DNA of 64,000 bases from Flavobacteriales bacterium UBA7612 (GCA_002484335.1 DLJQ01000012.1:198300-262299), one strand, 5' to 3'. Shown: positions 1 through 8,321, counted from the stretch's first letter. The notes: a model not told the origin generated them from the letters alone. A program made the numbers and translations.

Positions 1-14
1 TCCCTCACTCTCCG
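1..14 (+). tRNA. 3' end of a tRNA-Ser gene (partial)
   Basis: The window opens with TCCCTCACTCTCCG, which reads as the 3' half of a T stem, the acceptor strand ACTCTCC and a G discriminator, followed by CT and not by an encoded CCA. A GGAGAG...CTCTCC acceptor is typical of bacterial tRNA-Ser. A terminator hairpin follows at 23..50. The rest of the tRNA lies outside the window, so isotype and anticodon are inferred, not seen. Confidence 0.5.
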
Positions 15-1528
15 CTGAAAGGGATTCTATTATTTAGAATCTCTTTTTTTGTATAAATAAGTAAGTTTTCTTCCTTCATTTTCAAATGATTAATCGAAAA
101 TAAATCCATCATTGTAGGTGTTCGATAAATCCCATTTTCATAGTATAAATTGCTGTCGAACACTATATTTACAAATTCTCTTTTCTGTAAAGTATTAGCT
201 TTAGAATAAACAAACTTCATATCTGTTAATTGATTCAGATTCTTTTCTAAGATTTTAAAAGCAACTTGTTGATCAGTACTATATCGCTCTATTGACCCTT
301 TAAGAGTTATAATTTCATCATTGTAACTAGAAAACCAACGTTGATACGTATCCTTACTTACTTCGTTTTTAATCCATTTTTCTTCTACCGAAAATAACTT
401 CTCTTGAACTGCTAATAATTGATTTTGTTTTTCAACAACCTTTTTTCTATTGTTTGATAGCTCAATTTCAAGTGTTTTACTTGTTTCAGATTTAATTTTA
501 TTGAGTTGAATAGATGATAAACTCATTAACTCACAAATTTGAAGAAGTTGATTATGAGCTTTTATTGCACTAATGTTGTTGTGTCGTGAATGTCTGCATT
601 TATAATAGTAAAAATATTTTCCTGATTTCCCTCTCGATGGTGCTCCTGATAATGGTGTTCCACAATGGCATTTTAATATCCCTCGTAGAGGAAGTTCATC
701 ATCTATGACTACACGCTGTTTAATTGGGTTTTTAAATTTTTCTTGAACCATCATCCATGAAGTTTTATCGATGATTGGTTCATGTATCGCATCAAATAAT
801 CCCCCAGGATAATTTTTATAGGCTTCTACTTTTAATAATCCTGCATAGACAGGATTTTTTAGAACACGTTCAATCGCCATATTTCCTTTGGTGGTGAAAC
901 CAAGATTTCTAGCTTCTTCTTTTATCAAATAAAGTGGTGTGTTTTTAAGAAAAGCGTCATAAATATGGCGGACAATTTTAGCTTCTTTTTCTTCTACAAT
1001 TAGCTTTCGTTCTTTTCGTTCTCCAATTTTCCTGTAGCCAAATGGAGCATTTTTAAAAACAAATCGTCCTTCTTTTGCTTTAGCAGTATAAATACCGCCT
1101 TTCACCTTTATACTTCGATTAATGTTGTCTTCTTCGGCTAGAAGTAATTGTAAACCTGCTCTGAAAAAACTACCAGGCGTGTCGTAATCGAAGATTATTC
1201 CCTCTGTAACGCTTACAACTTGAATGTTGTATTTTTTCTGAAGTAATTTTACCATACTCATCGCTTCACCTGCATCGCGACTAAAACGATCCAATTGGTC
1301 GACAAGAAGATAATCAACAGCTTTGTAATGTTTCTTAATAAAATCTTTGAGTTTAATAAAATCTGGACGATCAAATGTGCGAGCACTTTTACCACGATCA
1401 ATAAAAGTGTCTATTAATTTAACTTCATTAAATTCTAACCATTGATCAGTATAAAGTTCTTGTCGTTCTATTGAACCATTACTCTGTCCGAGCTGACTAA
1501 ACCTAAGGTATCTTATTGCTCTTTTCAT
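5..1528 (-). CDS. Large serine recombinase (integrase)
   Basis: A 507-residue site-specific serine recombinase that probably inserts and excises the surrounding island at the tRNA-Ser end. The N-terminal resolvase domain shows the nucleophile context YLRFS (Ser11), the helix motif RGKSAR (45-50) and DRFSR (80-84). A recombinase domain follows (about 155-270), then a zinc ribbon with Cys287, Cys289 and Cys311, and a long charged coiled-coil stretch near 345-420. The length and domain order match transposon or phage large serine integrases. The gene reads into attL, only a few bases from the tRNA 3' end, which is where an integrase normally sits. It appears intact. Its excision partner (RDF) is not recognised here. 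Confidence 0.9.
   Translation of the reverse strand: MKRAIRYLRFSQLGQSNGSIERQELYTDQWLEFNEVKLIDTFIDRGKSARTFDRPDFIKLKDFIKKHYKAVDYLLVDQLDRFSRDAGEAMSMVKLLQKKYNIQVVSVTEGIIFDYDTPGSFFRAGLQLLLAEEDNINRSIKVKGGIYTAKAKEGRFVFKNAPFGYRKIGERKERKLIVEEKEAKIVRHIYDAFLKNTPLYLIKEEARNLGFTTKGNMAIERVLKNPVYAGLLKVEAYKNYPGGLFDAIHEPIIDKTSWMMVQEKFKNPIKQRVVIDDELPLRGILKCHCGTPLSGAPSRGKSGKYFYYYKCRHSRHNNISAIKAHNQLLQICELMSLSSIQLNKIKSETSKTLEIELSNNRKKVVEKQNQLLAVQEKLFSVEEKWIKNEVSKDTYQRWFSSYNDEIITLKGSIERYSTDQQVAFKILEKNLNQLTDMKFVYSKANTLQKREFVNIVFDSNLYYENGIYRTPTMMDLFSINHLKMKEENLLIYTKKEILNNRIPFSGE
23..50 (+). terminator. Terminator downstream of tRNA-Ser
   Basis: GATTCTA (23..29) pairs with TAGAATC (35..41) and is followed by a T-rich run to 50. 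It sits just after the tRNA end and overlaps the last codons of the opposing recombinase gene. Confidence 0.65.
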
Positions 1529-1895
1529 AGTATTCCTTTAAAGTGGTAGATAAAATGATCTCTATAATCAAATTTACAACTTTTTCTTCCTTCTTAGCTA
1601 GTCTTTTTTGATTTATATCAATATTATCTTTTTGATTATCAGTTATTTTTAAATATCCATCACCTTTCTTCATTATCTTAGTCTTTATTATTCATAAAGT
1701 TTTTAAACATTTGAATCGTTTAATAAAAAGTAGTTCTAAATGATGAAGTAGCTATAAATAGGTATTTATTGGAAGTATATGTCAGGTATTGGTTTTGATT
1801 AATTAAGGAATTAATCAAGAGGTTAGTTTTATTGTTTGGTGATCTCTAACGCAAAAAATAGTAGACTAGCTAAAATGTATTTTTTGATGTATATT

Positions 1896-1988
1896 CTTCG
1901 ACAATCCTTCGACCGTTGTTCGAATGATGTTCAACAAAACATACTTTTTCTCGAACCATTGTCGAAGGACACTCGAACAAACCTCGAA
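1896..1988. repeat. Inverted TCGAAC-N4-GTCGAAGG motif cluster upstream of the recombinase
   Basis: The 654-bp gap 1529..2182 holds no convincing gene. Within it seven TCGA cores lie in 93 bp. On the plus strand TCGAAC-CATT-GTCGAAGG runs from 1951, and on the minus strand TCGAAC-AACG-GTCGAAGG runs in mirror orientation ending near 1906. Further single copies flank both arms. Matching 4-base spacing in both arms suggests a protein-binding array, for example an operator, a recombinase accessory site or a transfer/replication site. The function is unknown. Confidence 0.5.
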
Positions 1989-2051
1989 GAAATAGACTAT
2001 TTTGTCCTTCAAAAAAAATAGACGATAAGATAACAAGTATATCTTATTGTG

Positions 2052-2089
2052 TAAAAAAGAAAACCTCGCTTAAAATATTTAGCGAGGTT
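2052..2089 (-). terminator. Terminator of the OLD-like gene
   Basis: AACCTCGCT (2062..2070) pairs with AGCGAGGTT (2081..2089). On the minus strand the stem is followed by a T-rich run. It lies about 95 bp beyond the stop codon of the minus-strand ATPase gene. Confidence 0.8.
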
Positions 2090-2182
2090 GTATATTCATT
2101 GTTTTTTATCTTAAATAATTTCCAATACATCTCATGCCCTCTGGGCAAGACGAAATCTTAGTTATTATAGGCAGTAATATTG

Positions 2183-4021
2183 TTAGGATCCAATTGCCAA
2201 AAGCTTAGTTTCTAATTCCTCAATTGAAGACCATTCTGTACAATTAATAGGTGTTTCGCTTTCGAAGTTGATTAATGCTTTCAGAAGAGTTTCAACTTTA
2301 TTAAAATAAATATGATTTTCTTCAAGTTTTTTTAATGCATTATATGGTTTTTCTTCATTTGCTATTTCTTCAAAATAGGCTTCTTCAAAATTTGGAAGAG
2401 AAGCTAAGAGTCTAGTAGAAGTACCTGCTGGTTTTGAATTTATAGCCTCCAAAATATTAGGATTATTTCCCCAAGCAGGATTAGCCATTTCTTTTCCTTT
2501 TTTGGTTGTAATTCTTGGCAAGTCACAATCGTGAAGAACAGAATAATCTGAACCAAAATGATTAAGAATCTTGATAAGCGAGACTATAGTAGCTTTTCCA
2601 CGAGCTCTAATAATATTTATATTATTATATAATTCAGGTTTTTGTCTTTTGATATAATTGAAAGCTGTATATTCTGTATCCCCTTCGACAACTATAACTT
2701 TTCCGCCAAAAAAGAATTCAGCAACATAAGGGTCACATAAATTAAGTAATTTTAAATTTCTTTTATCTTCATCATCTAAGTTAACCTTATCAGGTCTAAA
2801 AACAGTAGTTCCAATAATATCACCATTCTCTTGTTTTTCAACTTTAATAATTGTTGTATTGTCTTTTGAAAAATCTATAAAAATTGGTGAATGAGTTGTA
2901 ACCATAACTTGCCAATTACCAGTTTCAGGTAATTCGTAAAGTAAGTTACAAGCCTCTCTTATAGCATTTGGATGTAAACATAATTCAGGTTCATCAATTA
3001 GTAATAAATGAGGTCTGTTTAAAGCCCCTTCAGGTTTTGCTTTTTGATTGTTTTCCGATATGAATTTTAGTGCTGTCCATAATAAAGTTCTACGTGCACC
3101 ACTTCCTTGTCTATCGATTGTACTTAAATATCCATCTTCGGGTCCCATTAATAACTGTGTATCTGCTTTAAAAAGATTAATTGCATTATCTAAATTATCT
3201 TCGGCTTTGGCGTCAAAATCGATTTTATATTTTGGAAAAACTTTACTTATAAGTGTTGTTAATTCTTGATTTACTTCATCAATTTGATCTTTAGCCTCAT
3301 CAAGAATTTTTTTCTGTAACTCTTTAACTTGTCTTAAAAGCTTTTGATATTCGTTTTCTTCTTCTCCTTCTTGGTTTAGATTTTTGTAATTTTTAACTCT
3401 TTCAGTCAAGGCTTGCATAATTAATTTCTTAATTTCATCTGCTTGCTTTTCTGGCGAATCAAAAGCATCTACTTTATGAGGTTCAGGTCTTCTTGAATTT
3501 GCGACATTTGGCGCTCCCCAAGGAACATTATCGCTCCAATCTTTTACTTCAACGTCAAATCCTTGTCTTTTAGGTTTTCCTTCACTTTCCCAAATGAATT
3601 TTTCCTTAACTATAAAATCTCCATTTTCTTGAATTTCTATCCATTTTTCTCCTGGAGCATTATCGTAGACTCTTGTATGTATTTCTATTTCAGGTAAATT
3701 TTCTGGGTCGATTTTGTTATGCGGGAAATCTTCTAAACTCAAGTTTGCTTTATTTGAGCCTTGAGACATAGCTAATTCATAAGCTTTAAGAATAGAACTT
3801 TTTCCTACATTGTTTGCTCCAACTAAAACTACTATATCATTTAAATTTATTTCGACAGGTGTACTTCCAATACATCTGTAGTTTTTGATAATTAATTTTG
3901 TAAGTTTTGGTTTTGCAACTTCTGGGTTATCTGAAACTAAAGAAACTTCTTCAATCTTTTTTGTTTTTGCCATTATTTTTTGAGTTTTATTGAGTATAAT
4001 AGATGGTATGTTCTCAAACAT
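2183..4021 (-). CDS. OLD-family-like ATPase with C-terminal TOPRIM domain
   Basis: A 612-residue protein combining an ABC/SMC-type ATPase head with a TOPRIM nuclease-like domain, the architecture of OLD-family (overcoming lysogenization defect) nucleases. The Walker A motif is GANNVGKSS (68-76), with a coiled-coil insertion around 195-260. Walker B is LLLIDEPELCLHP near 335-347, followed by TTHSP. TOPRIM motifs are VIVVEGDTEY (about 441-450) and HDCDLP (about 495-500). OLD-like proteins act in phage defence, often with a helicase partner as in Gabija, but none is adjacent, so this may act alone. An alternative start is Met17 (3973), also ahead of the ATPase fold. A terminator follows the gene. 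Confidence 0.82.
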   Translation of the reverse strand: MFENIPSIILNKTQKIMAKTKKIEEVSLVSDNPEVAKPKLTKLIIKNYRCIGSTPVEINLNDIVVLVGANNVGKSSILKAYELAMSQGSNKANLSLEDFPHNKIDPENLPEIEIHTRVYDNAPGEKWIEIQENGDFIVKEKFIWESEGKPKRQGFDVEVKDWSDNVPWGAPNVANSRRPEPHKVDAFDSPEKQADEIKKLIMQALTERVKNYKNLNQEGEEENEYQKLLRQVKELQKKILDEAKDQIDEVNQELTTLISKVFPKYKIDFDAKAEDNLDNAINLFKADTQLLMGPEDGYLSTIDRQGSGARRTLLWTALKFISENNQKAKPEGALNRPHLLLIDEPELCLHPNAIREACNLLYELPETGNWQVMVTTHSPIFIDFSKDNTTIIKVEKQENGDIIGTTVFRPDKVNLDDEDKRNLKLLNLCDPYVAEFFFGGKVIVVEGDTEYTAFNYIKRQKPELYNNINIIRARGKATIVSLIKILNHFGSDYSVLHDCDLPRITTKKGKEMANPAWGNNPNILEAINSKPAGTSTRLLASLPNFEEAYFEEIANEEKPYNALKKLEENHIYFNKVETLLKALINFESETPINCTEWSSIEELETKLLAIGS

Positions 4022-4157
4022 ACAACAACCATTTAATAAAAAAATACGTTTTCACGTAAAAACAAAAACCTCCTTAAAAAAAGCTTCTAAACATGTTATT
4101 ATTTATACTATTTTGTGTTTTTGTACCTAAAATTGGAGTTGTGCAACAGTTACCCAT

Positions 4158-5195
4158 GTTATGCGTTCGCTTTTATTTTTCATCAATTATTTCAGGCATT
4201 GTTGGATAAGATGTCATTAAACTAATCATTTTGGGTAGAAACCATTCACGACAAATGTCTTCATACATAGTCCCAAAGTTAGTTAGTTGATGCCATAAAA
4301 CAATAATTTTATCTTTCGCAATTCTCCAATCTATTTCATCATTTTCTAAAATAGTTTTTACTTGAATTAGGTCAAATTTTGCTTGTGGTAATACTTGCCA
4401 CTCATTGTGTTGCCATATATCCAAATCTTCTATTTGAGAAATAAAGTATAATATTTGAGTTTTAATTTCATATGGTTGATAGACTTTATCTTTTTCTATT
4501 TCATCTCGGTATGTCCAAACTGGATAATCTTTGTAGCCAAAAATATGTTTGATTTCGTTTTTTTGAAACGAAAATTTAGAAAAAGCCGCAAGAAGTTTAG
4601 CTCTTTTGCCATAAAATTTGAGAGCGTTGTTCGCTATATCAGGGTTGGATAATTTATTTAACGATGGTATATTAAATGTCACTGAACCTTGTTCTGTATA
4701 TTTAGGGTTTTGTGGTAAAATTATTTTATCAATGTAATCGTTTACACATACAAAATATGTCTCTCTATTTTTTATATCTACAACAAATAATAAGACAGGA
4801 ACACTACCACCTAAAGATTGAAAGGTGAAAATTGAAGTTGTGTCAAAAGGATATTTTATTACGTCAAGTTTAGTATAAGATTTTCTGTTTTCATTCCATA
4901 TTCCTTTAGCAACATTTCCAACTTCATAAATAATTTCTTGCTTTAATTGTAATTCTTTTACCGATTTTACTTGGACATAAATGAATTCACCTAAAGTCTC
5001 AGCAACATCCTCATCTATTAATTCAAAAAGTTCGATAACCAAATCAATTCCATAATCTGGGCGATTAAATTCTCTAATTACCCAGTGCTTTGGAATTTGA
5101 CATTTTATAATTTCATATGATTCATCCTCCATTACATGTTGAAGAACTCTTTGTTTCTTTCTAATCATTTAGTTTATTCTAAAGTGACGTATAAC
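4158..5195. mobile_element. attC-like cassette unit carrying the DUF4365 gene
   Basis: The unit begins with GTTATGCGT (4158..4166) and ends with ACGTATAAC (5187..5195). The reverse complement of the end is GTTATACGT, matching the start at 8 of 9 bases. The single gene inside reads on the minus strand. Beyond the end, read on the minus strand, lies CGTGAAAACAATG, which resembles the sequence before other unit starts near 22380 and 27750. This is the same logic as the cassettes at 27.9-32.7 kb. The claim is inferential because the ends are short. Confidence 0.4.
4173..5168 (-). CDS. DUF4365 domain protein (putative PD-(D/E)XK nuclease-like)
   Basis: A 331-residue protein whose first 150 residues match the DUF4365 pattern: RPDYGIDLVIEL (37-48), then FIYVQVKSV (62-70). 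This gives an Asp42...Gln66-x-Lys68 arrangement like a restriction-endonuclease core. DUF4365 proteins are frequent in bacterial defence islands, fused or adjacent to ATPases, and are thought to act as nucleases. The C-terminal half is unassigned. The gene lies about 150 bp upstream of the OLD-like gene on the same strand, but the gap contains a probable cassette boundary, so I do not assume a joint operon. Specific biochemical activity is not demonstrable from sequence. Confidence 0.72.
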   Translation of the reverse strand: MIRKKQRVLQHVMEDESYEIIKCQIPKHWVIREFNRPDYGIDLVIELFELIDEDVAETLGEFIYVQVKSVKELQLKQEIIYEVGNVAKGIWNENRKSYTKLDVIKYPFDTTSIFTFQSLGGSVPVLLFVVDIKNRETYFVCVNDYIDKIILPQNPKYTEQGSVTFNIPSLNKLSNPDIANNALKFYGKRAKLLAAFSKFSFQKNEIKHIFGYKDYPVWTYRDEIEKDKVYQPYEIKTQILYFISQIEDLDIWQHNEWQVLPQAKFDLIQVKTILENDEIDWRIAKDKIIVLWHQLTNFGTMYEDICREWFLPKMISLMTSYPTMPEIIDEK

Positions 5196-5340
5196 ATTGT
5201 TTTCACGAAGCTAATACAATATATGTTTCATAAAAAAATATCAGTAATTAGCCTAAATAACAAATATACAAACAAAACTAATTCATAACCATTGTTGTGT
5301 AAGTATTTCTTTAATTAAAAAAAGATCCTTATTAGAGCCT

Positions 5341-5589
5341 TTATTCATTATTATATTTATTAACATCAAAATCGAAATCTAAAAGAATTTTTGGATGAAC
5401 ATTTAAAGCTTTAGCTATTCGAATTAAATTACGTATAGTTAAGTTCGTTTTTCCTTTTTCATACTTATTAATATCGCTTGAATCAATTCCGCTTAAGTAT
5501 TCTAAATCATCTAAAGTTTGATTGTTTTTTTCTCTAAGATGTGAAATTTGCTTTCCTATTTCAACTAAAAATTCATCTGTTATATCCAT
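5341..5589 (-). CDS. XRE-family helix-turn-helix regulator
   Basis: An 82-residue protein consisting almost entirely of an HTH_3 (Cro/CI-like) fold. LREKNNQTLDDLEYLSG (18-34) forms the first two helices, and IDSSDINKYEKGKTNLT contains the recognition helix and typical YEKGK turn. It probably controls nearby island genes or itself. It is divergent from the non-coding stretch that precedes the sigma/dCas12f operon. A plus-strand TATATTTG (5670..5677), matching the Bacteroidetes -7 consensus TAnnTTTG, lies about 80 bp upstream of its start, so the shared region could be its operator. No toxin partner is adjacent. Confidence 0.8.
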   Translation of the reverse strand: MDITDEFLVEIGKQISHLREKNNQTLDDLEYLSGIDSSDINKYEKGKTNLTIRNLIRIAKALNVHPKILLDFDFDVNKYNNE

Positions 5590-6336
5590 TTCTACAGTAT
5601 TTCAAAGCAAAATGAGATTATTATTAAAAATATCTTTAGGAATATATCCCTATAATTAAAAAATATTGTTATATTTGTATGAGCGAATTGATAATTAGAC
5701 TTTTAATAGTCATAATTAAACGATGTAATCTCGAACCGAAACGACCAATTTTCTATCGAGAGTATCGTGGAATCGCTCCATGTCTCAAAAGTTTTGTACT
5801 TTCGCATACGGCATGGGCGGTTTTCACATATCCTTTAGGTAGAAGCTTAAATTTATTAAGTAGGGTTTGGTCGCCCTCGGTACTAAAGTGTGGATCCGCC
5901 TTGCTTTTTTTGCAAGTATATCTTCATACACGAGAAACATCGTTCCATAAAAACCCAACACAAAATGAGAACGAAACAATTTCCATTCATCCGTAAAAAA
6001 CCACCAGACAAAGTCTGTTGGCTTACTACTTCTTTTTAAAGAAAAATACTCCGTATTTATAACATTTTAAAACACGGATCGTAAAGCAAAGGGCTATCCT
6101 TTCTTTACACGCCCTCTATCAGAGCCTCAGTATTGAGACTTTGACAGCATTTGTTTTACCTTTTTTATTCGGACATTAAAAGTAAAACGTTTCATGTCAT
6201 TTACCAAATTTATTGGGGCTACTACCTACTTTAAGTTGTAAGCAATGAGTATAGTTGAAATGACTAAAATTCATTTTAAGTTATGAAACCTAAAAACTTG
6301 CAATAAATCAAAACTATTATAGTAAAACCCATTATT
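5590..6336 (+). other. Leader region before the sigma/dCas12f operon, no confident gene
   Basis: This 747-bp stretch carries a plausible plus-strand promoter (TATATTTG at 5670..5677). A 105-codon reading frame starts at 5679 but has no recognisable domain, no ribosome-binding context and a skewed composition, so I do not call it a gene. CAGAC/GTCTG forms a small hairpin near 6006. The local base composition (5740-5910) is richer in G+C than its surroundings, which could indicate a structured RNA or a decayed gene. Confidence 0.3.
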
Positions 6337-7119
6337 ATGCTAGAAAAAGAATTTGAATTATTAAAAAAAGGTAATTCTACTGCTTTGGAACGTATTTATA
6401 TCAGATATAATAAACGAATATTTTGGTTTGGTAAACAATTAATTAAAGATGAATTTGTAGTGGAGTGTTTGTTACAAGATGTGTTTCTGAAACTTTGGGA
6501 ATATCGAGAAAAGATAGAGTCCCCTGATCATATCTTTTTCTTTTTGAGATTTGTAATGAAATACAGTTGCTATTCTCATTATGCTAAACCGAAGAATAGA
6601 TTTTTTAGAACTGTGAATTCATTAGAGAACTATGAGAATTATCAAAGTTATTTAGCTGGATATGATCCAGCTGATGTAATAGAAAACCTGAACGAACAAG
6701 AAACGCAACAGCACTATTTTGATGAAATTATAAAATTATTACCCCTTTTAAGTACTGAAAGAAAACATTTGATAGAACTCTGTTTAAAACATGGATTTCA
6801 GTATAAAGCCATTGCTCATGTAATGGGAAGAGGAATCACCGAAACAAGTAATGAAATTAAAAGTGCTATTGAAGATCTTAAGAAGATTTTAAGTCACCAA
6901 GATAAGTTAATTATTAAAACCAAAACAATCTCTACAGAAGAGAAGCAAGAAAAGATGACCAAAACACAATCGTTGATTTTACAACTTCGATGCGAGCATA
7001 AACAATCTTTTGCAAACATCGCAGAGGAATTACAATTGTCACAGAAAGAAGTACACAATGAGTTTATAGTCGCCTATAAATTTACCCAACAAAATAAAGT
7101 TCAATCCCTAAACTATTGA
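6337..7119 (+). CDS. ECF-like RNA polymerase sigma factor, partner of the dCas12f-like protein
   Basis: A 260-residue sigma-70-family protein. Region 2 is recognisable near residues 10-60 (YIRYNKRIFWFGKQL, then CLLQDVFLKLWEYREKI, the usual 'QDVFLKLW' helix). A region-4-like HTH lies near 125-180 (LLSTERKHLIELCLKHGF, then YKAIAHVMG). Unusually, a second sigma4-like HTH follows at 205-250 (SFANIAEELQLSQKEVHNEF), so the protein is longer than a standard ECF factor of about 180-200 residues. No anti-sigma gene is adjacent. Its stop codon overlaps the start of the nuclease-dead Cas12f/TnpB-like gene (TGATG), indicating translational coupling. It probably directs RNA polymerase to sites chosen by that RNA-guided protein; this is inferred from gene linkage and from what I recall of sigma-linked dCas12f loci in flavobacteria. 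Confidence 0.82.
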   Translation: MLEKEFELLKKGNSTALERIYIRYNKRIFWFGKQLIKDEFVVECLLQDVFLKLWEYREKIESPDHIFFFLRFVMKYSCYSHYAKPKNRFFRTVNSLENYENYQSYLAGYDPADVIENLNEQETQQHYFDEIIKLLPLLSTERKHLIELCLKHGFQYKAIAHVMGRGITETSNEIKSAIEDLKKILSHQDKLIIKTKTISTEEKQEKMTKTQSLILQLRCEHKQSFANIAEELQLSQKEVHNEFIVAYKFTQQNKVQSLNY

Positions 7120-8219
7120 TGATGGAGAAATCTACTTTAATACTCACTCGAAAAATACAGTTAATTGTTGATTTACCTACCCAAGAAGAACGTCAAGAGG
7201 TTTTGGAAACACTTTATAAATGGAGAAACAGGTGTTATAGAGCCGCTAATTTGATCGTTTCACATTTGTATATACAAGCGATGGTAAAAGAGTTCTTGTA
7301 TCTTTCAGAAGGGGTTATACAAAAGTTGGTTGATGAAAAGAAAGATGAAGCAGGAATCTTACAACGTTCGCGAATAAATACCACTTATCGTGTGATATCA
7401 GATCGTTTTAAGGGTGAAATTCCAATGAATATCTTATCGTGTTTAAATAGTAGACTCCAAAGTACTTTTAACAAAGATTACCAAGAATATTGGAGAGGAG
7501 AAGCTTCTTTAAAAAACTTTAAACGAGATATGGCATTTCCTTTTGGATTGGAAGGTATTAGCAAATTATCTTATCATCCCGAGAAAAAAAGTTTTTGTTT
7601 TCGATTGTTTCAACTTCCATTCAAAACCTATTTAGGAAGAGATTTTACAGGTAACAGAAAACTATTGGAACAAGTAGTGAATGGTGAAGTTAAACTTTGT
7701 ACGTCGCAAATAAAAATAGAAAAAGGGAAAATATTTTGGTTAGCTGTTGTAGAAATTGAAAAAGAAAACCATCAATTACAACCAGAAACTATTGCAGAGG
7801 CTTCCTTATCATTAGAATATCCATTGGTTGTAAAAGTAGGTAAATCTCGGCTTACCATCGGAACCAAAGAAGAGTTTTTGTATAGAAGATTAGCGATACA
7901 AGCGTCTCGTAAACGAATGCAAGTAGGAGTAACCTATGCGAAATCGGGCAAAGGAAGAACGAGAAAACTAAAAGCGCTAGAAAAAATGAGTGAATTAGAA
8001 CGTAATTACGTACATAATCGATTACATGTTTACAGTCGAAAGCTAATTGATTTTTGCATCAATAATAAAGCAGGAACACTTATTTTATTGGATCAAGAAG
8101 AAAAAATAGAACTAGCCAAAGAAGAAGAATTTGTACTGAGGAATTGGAGTTACTATGAACTGATGACTAAAATAAAATACAAAGCTGACAAAGCAGGAAT
8201 TGAGCTTATTATAGCATAA
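7119..8219 (+). CDS. Nuclease-dead Cas12f/TnpB-like RNA-guided DNA-binding protein
   Basis: A 366-residue protein with the layout of compact Cas12f/TnpB proteins: an N-terminal WED/REC-like part (KWRNRCYRAANLIVSHLY near 34-51), then IEKGKIFWLAVVEIE (about 200-214) leading into the RuvC fold. The position expected to hold the RuvC-I aspartate (GVDLG in active relatives) reads ASLSLEYP. The RuvC-II region reads LILLDQEE, without a clear catalytic glutamate context. The chain ends just after NWSYYELMTKIKYKADKAGIELII, exactly before the zinc finger and RuvC-III aspartate of active enzymes. It therefore looks catalytically dead and truncated. I use ATG 7119 (overlapping the sigma stop); ATG 7122 is equally possible. 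Two scaffold RNAs follow downstream. The predicted role is guide-RNA-directed DNA binding that recruits the sigma factor. Confidence 0.8.
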   Translation: MMEKSTLILTRKIQLIVDLPTQEERQEVLETLYKWRNRCYRAANLIVSHLYIQAMVKEFLYLSEGVIQKLVDEKKDEAGILQRSRINTTYRVISDRFKGEIPMNILSCLNSRLQSTFNKDYQEYWRGEASLKNFKRDMAFPFGLEGISKLSYHPEKKSFCFRLFQLPFKTYLGRDFTGNRKLLEQVVNGEVKLCTSQIKIEKGKIFWLAVVEIEKENHQLQPETIAEASLSLEYPLVVKVGKSRLTIGTKEEFLYRRLAIQASRKRMQVGVTYAKSGKGRTRKLKALEKMSELERNYVHNRLHVYSRKLIDFCINNKAGTLILLDQEEKIELAKEEEFVLRNWSYYELMTKIKYKADKAGIELIIA

Positions 8220-8233
8220 ATTATAATTTTTGA

Positions 8234-8321
8234 GGGCGATTGTACACCCGTAAGGTGAGGTTGATTACGAACACTCACTAAATGTAAATAACATATACAA
8301 CAGCTCACTTATCGTTTTTTC
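8234..8321 (+). ncRNA. Guide RNA 1 of the sigma/dCas12f system (predicted)
   Basis: It starts 14 bp after the dCas12f stop codon. The scaffold folds as GGGCG/CACCC (one C-A mismatch), then GTGAG/CTCAC, then a small ATGT/ACAT hairpin, and ends in ATATACAAC at 8301. The following bases, AGCTCACTTATCGTTTTTTC (8302..8321), differ from the equivalent segment of copy 2 and are proposed as the guide. The exact 5' end and guide length cannot be fixed from sequence. The ACAAC 3' scaffold end resembles the repeat end adjoining spacers in Cas12f loci. Confidence 0.65.

Noticed and set aside
1836..2021. 61-codon open reading frame on the plus strand
   Set aside because: It coincides with the TCGA inverted-motif cluster, has no recognisable domain and no convincing ribosome-binding context.
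5790..5845. Possible target of guide 2 (GCATGGGCGGTTTTCAC against GCGTGGGTTCAC)
   Set aside because: A 5-base gap and further mismatches are needed, which is no better than chance.
5679..5996. 105-codon open reading frame downstream of a promoter-like TATATTTG
   Set aside because: The composition is unlike neighbouring genes, there is no known domain, and the start is almost on the -7 element. It may be a leader RNA or a decayed gene.
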